A stretch of DNA of 64,000 bases. Source: Gambelia wislizenii (lineage: Eukaryota > Chordata > Lepidosauria > Squamata > Crotaphytidae). Below, one piece after another: positions 22,003 to 32,195 of the stretch. Below the pieces are notes generated by a model. It did not search any database. It was not told where the DNA came from and was given only the letters and a program-made list of their open reading frames with translations. The stretch lies in the NCBI GenBank assembly GCA_030847615.1, contig JAUMIR010000002.1, positions 239,091,809 through 239,155,808 of the forward strand, given 5' to 3'. Each line of letters starts with the position of its first letter. Position 1 is the stretch's first letter. Made by a program: the position numbers and the translations under genes.

Positions 22003-22540
22003 GATCACATGATAGGTCACATGATGGGATCATGTGATCCAGACCCGGAATGGGGAGGGAATCCCACCTATCCCCCCCTTGGTCTCCATGGCCATGACCT
22101 AGAACATGACCTGTGATGACCTTGGTCCAGCACTGGAGACCCCCAGACCCCGAGCTTGGATCCTGAACCCCCCATGCTCACTGCCAACCCCTGGAGAGTT
22201 GTGACAAGTTGACAGCATAGTAAAAAAAATCACAATAAACAGCTAACCACTCCTAGCTAATACAAAAAGGAAAACCTAACTGAGGGTGAGTGGGTCTTTG
22301 GTTCATGAGAGCCAACTGCCCAGGTCCGGCGAGGAGCTGGGAATTTATTCCCAGCTGCCGGACCTGAGAGGAGACTGCAGGCAGTAGTCTCCTCCCTCTT
22401 GACTAATCAGAGGTCCGCAAGCCCTGAGCCGCTGATTGGTCTAGGTAGCTGTAAGGCGGCCAATCGGGAAAGAGCAGCCTCTTCCCCATTGGTCGGTTTA
22501 CGATCCTCTCTCCAGCCAACGTTAGCCAGCTGGAGAGAGG
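22003..22540. repeat. Run of consecutive perfect or near-perfect hairpins
   Basis: Arms seen: gatcacatga (22003-22012)/22030-22039; ggtctcca (22081-22088)/22134-22141; caggtccggc + agctgggaat (22321-22344)/22347-22366; gaggagact (22368-22376)/22386-22394; gactaatcag (22401-22410)/22432-22441, 9 of 10; ggccaatcgggaa (22458-22470)/22482-22494, 11 of 13; cctctctccag (22505-22515)/22530-22540. The CCAAT-like words all lie in hairpin arms. It could be a transposon or LTR remnant of unknown class. Confidence 0.8.
22095..22122 (-). promoter_or_regulatory. Three AGGTCA-type half-sites
   Basis: TGACCT occurs at 22095-22100, 22107-22112 and 22117-22122, all in one orientation. The last two have a 4-bp spacer, the DR4 layout bound by some nuclear receptors. 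Function is not shown. Confidence 0.3.
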
Positions 22541-22553
22541 AGGTCCTGGCAAG

Positions 22554-22637
22554 ATGGCGGTGCCCACAGCCCACCACGAGGAGGGTGCCTACCGGGGGGG
22601 GGGGCTCCCCCAGCCACAAACGAGGCCGCGGGACCAG
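22554..22637 (+). other. Candidate mini-exon: ATG to splice donor
   Basis: 'caagatggcgg' offers a fair start context. An open 28-codon stretch runs in frame to 'accag|gtaagt' at 22637/22638, a strong donor. Upstream are CCAAT-like words and raised CpG. Against it: the encoded peptide is low-complexity, includes a G11 homopolymer, matches nothing I know, and the CCAAT words are parts of hairpins. It may be a transposon 5' region. Confidence 0.2.
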
Positions 22638-22640
22638 GTA

Positions 22641-23635
22641 AGTCCCTCAGCCGATTTGTTATTGGGAAAAGGAATTGATTACAAGTAACTTGTTTGTAAT
22701 CTTGCTTCTGAGCTCTGCCATCACCATTAGACTGAGGGAAGCATCAGTCCAATAACATCTAGAGGACCATACCTTGCCCACCCTTGGCTAGATTGTGGTT
22801 ACAGCATAGTTCCCTGGAGTGTTGCATTCAAAAGACTGTTTTCTCCTGCTCAGAAGACTGTTAAGTCTGAAGAACCTATTTGTATTCACATTAGCTTGTC
22901 CATCTCTCCAGCCAGGAAAAAAGTAATAATAACACTTTGTTATCTTAACACTCATAGCTCCTGCAGGCCACAATGTCCCTGTGGCAGGCCTGATTTTCAA
23001 GGGTCGTTTTAATAGCATACGGCTAGTGTGTTACCTTTTATGTACATATTAATAAGGATGGATGGGTAGATAGAGAAAATAAAGAACAAGGCTTTAAATC
23101 TTTGCAAGACACGTTGCTGGGGCAGCTCATTCAAATGTTGTAACCATCATATTCGTTCTTCATAATTTGTAATTACTTTTTTATAGTGCCAGCCATAACT
23201 CTGTCGATCATGTTCATAATAACACAGAGACTTTGCTTAGTGTGTGAATGAAAGGGAATAAACTGTGAAAACAAATAGTTTGTCTTCTGAGATATTAGGG
23301 TGCTCTTAAAACAGTTCTAACCATTTCACTAATTAGTCCTGCTATCAATGGGTGTATATATGGAAAAAGGTTTAGCCTCATTGTCTCACTCACTGACTCT
23401 TAAGGATGTCAAAACTGGGATCTTGAGTACTTGTTGTTTGGTACATTTACCAATGAATATATGGATCTCCTTTTTTTTTTTTTTTTTCCCTTGCAAGACA
23501 ACTGTCAGGATCAGTCCCAGATGTGACCTTTTTCTGCCAAGTTCAGTTCTGTTGTAACTCTTTGTAGCCAATTGTGTTTGCATTCTTTTGTACTTGCTAA
23601 TGGATATGTAGTCTAACTGGGAATTTTTTTTAAAA
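22641..23635. other. No recognised feature
   Basis: Contains a T-run at about 23470-23488. No gene or repeat identified. Confidence 0.35.
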
Positions 23636-23765
23636 TTTATTTATTTATTTATACCCCACTCTTCAGCCACAAGGCTATCACAGCGGCTTACAAATTGTTT
23701 TAAGCAACAGCAGTTTACACATCTACACTGCAAGAAGCAGCTTCCAATGTGTGTTAGCTAATGGG
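23636..23765 (-). mobile_element. tRNA-derived SINE, 3' half (reverse)
   Basis: The reverse complement matches 63636-63769: 'aattagctaacacacattgg', 'gcagtgtagatg', 'aatttgtaagccgct', 'ccttgtggctgaagag', then a TAAA-type tail. The tRNA-like head is missing. Confidence 0.8.
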
Positions 23766-24846
23766 AATATGTGCTGTGTGTTCATAAGGGTGTGATAAAA
23801 CCAGCTCCTGGCCTCAGCTATGGGAACAGTGGGCTGAGTTCGGGTCTGGTGGGAACTGAGTGTAGGGATGATGGATAGCCAATGACTGTGTAGCCTGCCA
23901 GATTTTGTAGATTGTAGAAGGCTTTTGGTTTACTGCTTGTTAGTTAGGTTTCATTCTGAGCAACGATCTTGTAGGGTTAGCTCTTTGGATTACTGTGTAA
24001 ATACAGTTTTCTGTTTTTCAACTCTGAAACTGCTAACCACTGAGTCTGAAGAAGCCAGTACATGACAACAACCTTGAAAAGTAAGTCTCCCTGTGTGTGA
24101 GAGAGAGCAAGTAATCCAAAATTACCCAGTAAGGGGGCCTCCAAACTGTCCAATAATTTCAGTAGATGAAATTTATGATTTTTTTAAAAAAAATTGTCAA
24201 AAACATACTGAATTAAATTTTTTGCCTATGTTTAGTGGTAGACTACAGCCCAGGTGGGCATAAATTGGAAGAGTTACTTTTTTGGAATATAGCTTCCAGA
24301 ATACACAGCCAACATGGCCAGGTTTGAGGAGTTGTAGTTCAAAAAGGTAACTTTTTCCAGCGTTGTTGCCACCACTCCCAGTGCATCAAGCACAACTGAG
24401 AAACTCCCACAAGTAGGGACCAGTGATTTGATACACCCTTCATCCAAGATTCCCCAGTTCTGAGAAAATAGGAAAAGAAGGTGCCCCCCCCCAACTACTA
24501 CTCAAAACAAAAGATGTAGTAAATTCCAAAATGGCCACAGCAATATTCCTAGACTAGTTTTTTAAAATGATATTGGGTCTTGGCAGCCAAGGATGTTCTG
24601 ATGACTAGCAAAATATAAGTATGGCATGTTTGTTTTACTTATTTTTAGATTTTATATCTCACACCTTCAGTGCCATTTGGCATTCCCAGGGCAACAGCTT
24701 ACAAGCAAATATGATTTTTAACAGATTTTGGCATCTAATCAACATTCCTGGAGACACAACATTTGCCACATGATAAAGTCGAAAACTCTTATTCAGAGTA
24801 AGCTCTGTCACACATTTCATAGAACATAGAGGGTTGTGTTGTCCGT
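23766..24846. other. Unassigned; small fold-back words
   Basis: At 24285-24350 'cttccagaatacacagcc' and 'gaggagttgtagttc' are remnants of a common fold-back MITE. No gene. Confidence 0.4.
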
Positions 24847-24935
24847 TCATCATCATCATATTTATTTCTTACCCATCTCTCTCCATTGATCGAGGTGGGG
24901 AACAACAATGGACAACATATAAGATCAGTTAAAAA

Positions 24936-25968
24936 CTCTCTCTCTGGCTTTTCTTCACAAACCAAGATTCAGGAAAAACTCATCCCACGCTTTCTGCAAG
25001 CGAGCTGATGACTAAAAATCCAAGATAAACAAGTCCAGTTGCAGAAAGCATAGCAGAAGGTCTCCTTGGGTGATGTTTCCGGGTTGTGATTCTGTTCTGC
25101 GTTGATTCTTTCTGTGTTTCTCTTCAAGACTTGTTCAGCATGAGTTCTCAAATAAGGCTGTAGCATTGTGGATAGTGTGTCTCCATGCCTCCTGATGTGA
25201 GGCTAGGGCAGACCATTATTGGTGATCAATTTGGCCAAGCCTGAGATGTTGTTTCAGGGAGTCCTTGTATTGCTTTTTTGGAGTGCCCCTCTTATGCTGA
25301 CCCGTGGCGAGTTCACCATAGAGTACTATTTTGGGGAGACGATGGTCCTCCATCCTAGAAACGTGCCCTGCCCAGCGCAGCTGTGTTCTCAATATCATGG
25401 CCTTAATGCTGGTGATCCCTGCTTGCTCAAGGACAGCAACATTCGTCACATAGTCAGTCCAGTGTATATTTAGGATTGTGCGTAAACAGCCCTGATGGAA
25501 GCATTCGAGGAGTCGTAGGTGGTGGCGATAGGTGACCCATGTTTCAGACCCATAAAGGAGAATAGACAGTACAACGGCTCTGTACACACTGATTTTTGTG
25601 TTTTGCCTCAGGTGTTTATTACTCCAGACTCTTTTGTAAAGTCTTCCAAATGCGCTACATGCCTTTGCTAATCTGTGATCGATCTCTTTGTCAATCTTGG
25701 CATCTGAGGAGATGATGCTTCCCAGGTAGGTGGACTACTGAACGGACTTAAGCACAGAATTGCCGATGGCAATGTGGGGATGGTGGTGCTTGTCCTGTGG
25801 TGCAGGCTGGTAAAGGACTTCTGTTTTCTTCAGGTTGACTTTCAGCCCAAACAGCTCTGCAGCTGTTGCAAAGCAGGATGTTAGGCGCTGCAGAGCTGCT
25901 TCTGTGTGGGCAACAAGGGCAGCATCATCAGCGAAGAGCAGCTCACGGACTAGATAGTTTAGACACAC
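24936..25968 (-). mobile_element. Non-CR1 LINE, 5'-truncated, with 11-bp TSD
   Basis: 'atcagttaaaa' occurs at 24924-24934 and at 25969-25979, a target-site duplication that fixes the ends. The insert encodes the reverse transcriptase from its catalytic FADD block to the C-terminus, plus a 3'UTR, on the minus strand. The family name is not certain. Another 3' piece lies at 9203-9520. Confidence 0.88.
25216..25968 (-). pseudogene. LINE reverse transcriptase, C-terminal part (frameshifted)
   Basis: Reading 25968 downward gives LLFADDAALVAHTEAALQRL, the catalytic F-x-D-D motif C, then FGLKVNLKKTEVLYQPAP, the motif D/E region. A stop and frame changes follow near 25735-25588. From 25587 the frame encodes YRAVVLSILLYGSETW, LLECFHQGCLRTIL, LRWAGHVSRMEDHRLPK and a basic GTPKKQYKDSLK tail, the usual C-terminal order. 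Motifs upstream of FADD are lost by 5' truncation. It is not CR1: the CR1 copies here have a different C-terminus. Confidence 0.85.
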
Positions 25969-26885
25969 ATCAGTTAAAATGCATAACATCAATTTAAAAT
26001 AACAAAATAAATACCTATTAAAACAATCAACCCATATTTAAAATTCATAGTTTAAAATTCACAGTTTAAAAATCATCTGGATAGGCCTGTTGGAACCACC
26101 TCTGTAGCCCATAGAGGAAACAGTTGCATTTATAGCCAAGAATATGAGGCTGAAAACTGGATAGGGTTATGGAATGTCCTCCTTCACACACTTGGAACAA
26201 GCCTGTGTTTCAGGAGAGGACATTTCATTTCCAGTGGTAGCTACATATCTGTGTTTGCAGAATTTAGGCTCTGTTGGCCTGTACAAGTATACCTCAGTTA
26301 AAGAAGTAGATATGTTCCTGAACATTTGTTCGTCAACAGAAAATTTCATACCAGAGGTAAGAATAACATTAAAATGATAGGGAAAGGTTCCTGCACACGT
26401 GCACACACACACAAGCAGTTCAACATGTTTCAAAAAATTTTTTATCCAAAATTAACAATATGCACATGGGAAATGAAATAACCAGGTCAGGTAAGTCTTA
26501 CAAAAGCATTTTTTTTAACTTTCTAGCGATAACTTGAGAGCTTCTTCCAAAATACATCCAAGGATGACATTTCCTTCATCAGTTTTCACTTTCCTTATGA
26601 TTTCTATTTTGGCAGCCAAATGGGTAGATCTATGGTTCTTTAACATGTTAGGGGAAACTGGTGAGCAAAACTTATCTGCTTTCCCTTATTTTCTCTGTTG
26701 TGTTGTTCATGCATGCAGGGCTAGTTTAAGGAATTTTGGGGCCCCAGCAAATAAGAGGGGCCTACTGTATTACATAATTTGCCACCAATAATTTAGTTTA
26801 AAAACTATATTATAGGCACTAACATAATATTTTTTGTTTATTAGCAATTAATGTAATGGTGTAGATTTCCTCAAAGAAAAGAAAA

Positions 26886-27512
26886 GAGTGGACTACAAGC
26901 TGAACATGAGTTAGCAGTGTGATGCAGCAGCAAAAAAAGCCAATACGATTCTAGGCTGCATTAATAGGAGAATGGTGTCTAGATCAAGGGAAGCCATAGT
27001 ACCACTCCATTCTGCTTTAGTCAGACCTCACCTGGAATACTGTTTCCAGTTCTTGGCACCACAATTCCAGAAGGATACTGAGAATGATGGTGGGAGGCCT
27101 GGAAGCCATTATGCCCTATGAGGAGCGGCTTAGGGAGCTGGGTATGTTTAGCCTGGAGAAGAGAAGGCTGAGAGGAAACATGATAGCCATGTTTAAATAT
27201 TTGAAGGGATGTCATACTGAGGATGGAGCAGGCTTGTTTTCTGCTGCTCCAGAGACTAGGACACGGAGGAATGGGTTCAAACTACAGGAAAAGAGATTCC
27301 ACCTAAACATTAGGAAGAAGTTCCTGACAGTAAGAGCTGTTTGGCAGTGGAATGCATTGCCTCGTAGTGTAGTGGAGTCTCCTTCTTTGGAGGTTTTTAA
27401 GCAGAGGCTAGATGGCCATCTGCCGTGGGGGCTTTGTTTGTGTGCTTCTGCAGGGCAGAAGCCGATCGGATGGGATGGCTGTTGGGGTCCCTTCAAGCCC
27501 TATTATTCTAGG
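26886..27512 (+). mobile_element. CR1 LINE, 5'-truncated (diverged subfamily)
   Basis: It encodes [56 protein letters not shown] and [18 protein letters not shown] in frame from 27084. Upstream (26886-27083) the earlier CR1 segment is frame-damaged. The 3' part reads 'gggtcccttcaagccctatt', an older CR1 end than the ATTCTATG copies. Confidence 0.88.
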
Positions 27513-27623
27513 CTGCATTCAGAGCCTGGGAAAGTCACTTTTGGATTACCCCCTTCAGAATCCCCCTGCCAGCACCCTTCTCAAGCTCTGGTTGCATTGT
27601 TCCTTTTCCAGCATTCTCTAGCC

Positions 27624-27975
27624 CAGTTGGTTCTTAACCTGGGGTCAGCGATGTCCTCACAGGGGGTCCTCAAAGGCTTGAAGGATGCCTGGCCCACTTC
27701 CTCCCTGTAGTGGAGCAGCCATGTGACAGGAACCAATGCAAAGGCTGGCCGGCTTGGCCTGTACATTGCCATTCAATCCACTCCAGCCACAAACTTGCAG
27801 GAAGAAGCAAGAGTGCCTCTGAGGGAAAGTTTAATGGATAGTGTAATTGTATTATTGTTGTTATTAGCTATTATTATTAGCTATATTATTAAGGTTTTAA
27901 ATCTTGAGTTAAGTCTTGGGACAACGAAAGATATCTAAAGGGGGTCCCTGGTAAAGAAAAGTTTAAGAACCACTG
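27624..27975. mobile_element. hAT MITE with 8-bp TSD
   Basis: The ends 'cagttggttcttaacc' and 'gtttaagaaccactg' are inverted. The flanks CTCTAGCC (27616-27623) and CTCTAGGC (27976-27983) are an 8-bp duplication with one mismatch. No coding capacity. Confidence 0.85.
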
Positions 27976-28089
27976 CTCTAGGCCAATGCCTCTCACATAA
28001 CACTAATGGGATACTGGTGTGTTTTAGTGACAACAATAAAACCATTGTTCCCAGTAATATTACTCCAATTTTTTATTTATATTCTTTAT

Positions 28090-28335
28090 ATTCTTCTGTT
28101 AAAGGAGCTAAAGTGTTGTAGAAGTTTCAGCATTGCCCTATGACTGTGGAGACCAGGGTTTGAATCCTTACTCAGCCATAATGCCCACTGGGTGACCTTG
28201 GGCAAATCATACTCTCTCAGCCTCAAAGGAAGGCAAAGGCACACCCCCTTTAAACAAACCTTGCCTAGAAAACCCCATGATAGGTTCGCCTTAGTCAGAA
28301 ATGACTTGAAGGCACATAGGCAAACACACACAAAT
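28090..28335 (+). mobile_element. Sauria SINE
   Basis: The B box 'gggtttgaatcc' is followed by 'gggtgaccttgggcaaatca', 'ctctcagcctcaaaggaagg' and the Bov-B-type tail 'agtcagaaatgacttgaagg'. The A-box region is worn. Confidence 0.85.
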
Positions 28336-28575
28336 TCCTTTTGCAGGTTGAACTCAATTGGCAGCAAGGGGAGGAAGCTGAGGAGAAAGGGGGAAAGGGA
28401 GGGAGGGGAGAGAAACCAAGACATGTTAAGAGCAGCAGGAAGGATGAGCTGGAGGGGATCTATGTGGAGTGTGGCTGCCCAATGGGGGCCCTTGGAGGGC
28501 AGAAGAGGAGGTCATCCTTCTTCCCAGTAGAGGCAGGAGAAGGAGAGAAGAGATATCAGACAAGAGAGAGAGAGG

Positions 28576-28584
28576 AAGGAAGGA

Positions 28585-28614
<30 letters not shown>
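28576..28614 (+). repeat. (GAAA)n microsatellite
   Basis: About ten units inside a longer purine-rich tract (28370-28660). Confidence 0.9.
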
Positions 28615-28615
<1 letters not shown>

Positions 28616-29328
28616 GCCCTTTCTGAAGAGGGAGCAGGGGAGAAAGAGAGGGAAAGAGATGACCCTCACACTTCCTTCCCCCCTTTCTCCCTCCCTCTCT
28701 CTCTCACACACACACCTCTCTGACACAAATAGGAGCACACACCTGGGCTTGCATTTTTGATGATCACCTGGGAGGAGGGGGCTAGACAGCACAAGGTTTT
28801 GGACTTACTGTCTTGCTTGCTCTTTCTATTTCTATTTCCCTCTCCTGTTTTTGCAGGAGAGGGCCCCCTGAAGCTTGTCCTGCTCATGAACGAAGGAGAC
28901 AGGAGGCTTTTTTTTTTAAAAAAAAAGGGCCAGCAGGAGATTTTTGGCTGCTCCCTTGCTCGTGCTCTTGAGGCCCCCTGTGGCTGTGATACGCTTAAAT
29001 CAGCCCTGCATGCATGCTCAGTAAGGAATTATGGAGACAGCTGCTATTCACCTTGCCTGTTGCAAGCAGGCACACAGCTACAGTAGTATCAGTTAGAATA
29101 GAAACCCATTCTTTACCAGTTCAAGCTTTATTGCAGTGTTTACTGCAGATATACTGTTTCAATGCAGCCCCAGAGTGCTGAGTTTTTCCAGATCGCCTTC
29201 ACCATCATTTTAATGCTGATGCTGCTTAAAAACTTCCTGCTTGACAGAGGGCTAGGAGGGAAAGTGGGACTCACTGGGTGTAAACAGGAGCTTCTTCATC
29301 AGGCTTTGTTAACAGAGGTATGCCTGTA

Positions 29329-29741
29329 TGCATATATTGACAGTACAATCTTATGTATGTGTCTACTCAGTAGGAAAACCCCTTAAGTACAATGGAAGCT
29401 GCTCCCAAATAAATATGAATAGGACAGTTTTAGGCCAACAACTTGTTATTGGCTTAAAATTAAGTGTACTTATGCAGTAGTAGCCTTCCAGGTGATATGC
29501 TAGTGGCCATTCCAGGTGGCCATTCTGGTGGACGTTCTGGGTCACTCAGGGCACTCTTAAGCCCATGTGCCAGCAAAGCCTTGAAACCAACCCATTGCAC
29601 TGTGGGTAAATGGGGAACCACATGCACAAGAGGGTATTAGAGCTCTCTCTTGGAAGAGAGAATCATGTAAAAAGCCAAACCACTGTATGGAAACAAAAAT
29701 CATTATGCCATGTGTAATGGCCCAAGAGGATTCTAGACTTA
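29329..29741. other. No recognised feature
   Basis: Contains a small repeat of 'ggccattc' words near 29505-29530, otherwise nothing identified. Confidence 0.35.
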
Positions 29742-30307
29742 TGACTTTATCAGATTACCCTCCCTAAATGGTATTTTGCCAGCATATTTTGCGGCATTTT
29801 TATGTCAGCAAAAGAACGCCCGCCCCCCCACCAGACCTACCTTTAGCAGCATCAGTTAGGCTTCCCCAGCAGTAACAGAGCATGAATCTCTGTTTACTTC
29901 CAGGATTGAGATCTCGCCGATTCTCGCGCAAAGACGCAAGCACAGCAAATGCAAAAAATTAAACAAGATAAAGACATAAAATGTATGCACAAGCACCAAA
30001 ACACACTTAAAATTACAAGTAAACTGGGGAGGTTAAAAAAAAAGAGCATCTTCTACCTGATTTTCCTGATTTCACCCAGAAGTGTTCTGACAATCGATGC
30101 TGCATTCCCTGAGCACAATGGTGCAAAGATTCAAATGCCAACAATGCCAGCAACTAAGTGCCACAGGAGATCTATTGATGGTTTGGGCTGTCAATAAAAT
30201 AGAACAGCTTTTTGACAGTACATGATTGCAAAAGGATGATGTTGTATTCTATGCACTCCCTTTTGCAATCATTAGACATTGTCATGACGCCGCATCTGAT
30301 AAAGTCA
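29742..30307 (-). mobile_element. Non-autonomous DNA transposon, family A (copy 2, reverse)
   Basis: The ends 'tgactttatcagat' and 'atctgataaagtca' are inverted. The reverse complement is collinear with 6008-6590: 'ccatcaatagatc', 'gcagcatcgattg', 'cagaacacttctgggtga'. The most diverged of the four copies. Confidence 0.7.
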
Positions 30308-30333
30308 GTTTTGCAAGTGATGCTCTGATACTT

Positions 30334-30556
30334 GGACCAAATCCACACTACTCAAATAATCCAGTTTGAAACTGGATGATTTGCCATGGCTTCTTCCTAT
30401 GGAATCCTGGGATTTGTAGTTTTGTGAGGCAACAGCATTCTTTGGCAGAGAAAGCTAAAGACCTTGTAAAACCACAAATCCCAGATTCAATAGGAAGGAG
30501 CCATGGCAAATAATCCAGTTTCAAACTGGATTATTTGAGTAGTGTGGATTTGGCCT
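30334..30556. mobile_element. Palindromic MITE (family F)
   Basis: 'ccaaatccacactactcaaa' faces 'tgagtagtgtggatttgg'. The arms continue through 'taatccagtttgaaactgga' and 'gggatttgtagttt', so nearly the whole 220 bp folds back. Confidence 0.88.
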
Positions 30557-31419
30557 TGGTTGTGAATTGTCAAGAGAGTTTGTAAAACTTAATCTGGAGA
30601 AATACAACTCCCAGAATTCCCCAGCCAACCTGCTTACTGGGAATTCTAGGAGCCAAATCTCAAGGAAGTGAACTGGTGGGAGAGAAGAAATGGTTCCCTT
30701 CTTCTTCCTTAGATAGCAAGGTTCCTTGTTGTGATTATTTAAAATGAAGGGGGAATAGAGAATTGGAATTGGAGAACCCACATTGACTTGTAAAAACAAA
30801 CTTTTTAAAAGCTTGAAAAATAGTACAGTATATCATGTTTTGTTCTCTTGGCTTAGGCAAATGGAAGGCTGCTTTGTCACTCTTGGCTGTGAAGTGGAAG
30901 CTCTGAGATGAAATATTGTGGTTTAGAATATATTCTTTTTCTCTTTGGAAGACATGTCAAAAGGGTGGAGAAGAACAGGGAGGGCATTGCCCCTGAGAGA
31001 GGAAGCCAAAGAACATAACTCCTCATAAAATGAGTATTTTTGGAAAGTACTCTCAGTTGATAATATTGGAATGCGCCTTTATTTTTGCTTGGGTTTTTTC
31101 CAGACAGGAATGGGGCTGCACATTGAAATTAGGTTTTCCGTAGATTACCACCCCCTTTCCACAGAGTCGAGATCAACCATGTGAAACAAGGAATACTCTG
31201 AAGTTGAGTAGAGATTCCTTGTGCCACACCTAGAGCCATTAAATCCCAGTTTTATTGAGGGTGCTTCTGTGCTTTTATAGAATGAGCAGTGCAGTCAGCA
31301 CCATTACAGCATTCAGTGAAATTCTGACACCTCAAAAGGGTCATGTTTTCAGAAAAAGTGCAGGGCCACCGCACTACGGCTGCAAATGGAAAGATAAAGC
31401 AATTTAGGGTGCTGTCTTG
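30557..31419. other. Unassigned; fold-back words at 30598-30660
   Basis: 'caactcccagaattcccc' and 'gggaattctaggagcc' form short inverted arms at 30605-30655. No gene. Confidence 0.4.
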
Positions 31420-31646
31420 GGGCCCTTTCGTACTACATCATAGCACTATGATTCCACTGTGACTTCCATGCCTGCCTTCTGTGGAATCTTAGGGGTTGTT
31501 ATTTGCTCAGGAGCACCAGAGGAGATCCTTGGCTGAAGATGCTAAAGGCCCTGCCCTCAATTGCCAATCCCAGGATTCCATAGGATGTTGCCATGGCGGT
31601 TAAAGTAGAATCATAGTGCTATAATTGTGTGGTGTGAAAGGGCCCT
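31420..31646. mobile_element. MITE with GGGCCCTTTC ends
   Basis: 'ggggccctttcgtactacat' pairs with 'gtgtggtgtgaaagggccc'. Inner arms 'catagcactatgattccac' and 'agaatcatagtgctat' are also inverted. Confidence 0.8.
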
Positions 31647-31849
31647 TGGTGAAGACTACACAGTGCAATGTGCACACTGAATGTGAAACTGACCCATGCA
31701 ATATGAACTCTGGGGGTCTGTCTATATGAGCACCCCCCCCCCAAAAAAAAATCAGACTGCTCCACAGTAATGTCAAATTGCAGCAGCTGTGATTTGCCTT
31801 AATGTTTTGGGGGGGTGGCCCCCATAAGCTTCATGCAGCACAAAGGGAA

Positions 31850-32195
31850 AGAGGAGGAGAGAGCCATCCTTCCTTCCCTGGTCCCCACAGTGGGGGCAGG
31901 CAGGGTGGGAAAGCATCCATGGGAGGGAAGGGATGAGAGAGCCATCCTCCCTTTCCCAGTCCCCGTGGTGGGGTTGAGGCAGGAAGGCATCCATAGGGGG
32001 GAAGGAGGAGAGTGTCATCCTCCATTCCTCAGTCCCCATGGTGGGGGGGGGGGTGGAGGGGGAAGAAAGGGGAGAAGGGAGGAGATAGCCATCCTCTCTT
32101 CCATGGTTCCCGCATTGATAGTGGTGGGAAGACATCCAAGGGGAGTGGGTGGGGGGAAGAGGAGGAAAGAGCTATCCTCCCTTCCCTGGTCTCTG
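31850..32195 (+). repeat. Minisatellite, 73-84-bp units
   Basis: The 'gccatcct'-type landmark recurs at 31861, 31939, 32012, 32086 and 32170. Units are G/A-rich with 'catccatgggaggga'-type ends. It stops where L2 coding sequence begins. Confidence 0.75.

Larger units (their letters stand above)
24847..26110 (-). mobile_element. L2 LINE 3' end (reverse), split by a LINE insertion
   Basis: 24847-24935 ('catatttatttcttacccat' style start, reverse of an L2 tail) continues at 25980-26110 with A-rich UTR and 'gttggaaccacctctg'. The two halves flank the inserted LINE with its TSD. Confidence 0.6.
26716..29008. mobile_element. hAT-like element with 8-bp flanking repeat, host to three insertions
   Basis: It starts 'cagggctagtttaag' and ends 'cttaaatcagccctg', with CATGCATG at 26708-26715 and 29009-29016. 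CAGGG...CCCTG ends and 8-bp duplications are the hAT pattern. CATGCATG is its own reverse complement, so by itself it cannot separate TSD from extended TIR. Inside lie a CR1, a smaller hAT and a Sauria SINE. The remaining interior shows no clear transposase. Confidence 0.75.
26284..29326. mobile_element. TA-flanked mariner/Tigger-like element enlarged by nested insertions
   Basis: The left end 'caagtatacctcagttaa' and the right end 'ttaacagaggtatgcctg' are inverted copies with TA outside both (26282-26283 and 29327-29328). After removing the hAT element at 26716-29008 and its 8-bp TSD, about 740 bp remain, a plausible non-autonomous size. No transposase frame is seen. Confidence 0.7.

Noticed and set aside
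22340..22640. Firm call of a CpG-island promoter
   Set aside because: The CCAAT-like words lie in hairpin arms, the tract resembles another hairpin chain, and no downstream exon is recognised. Downgraded to a candidate.
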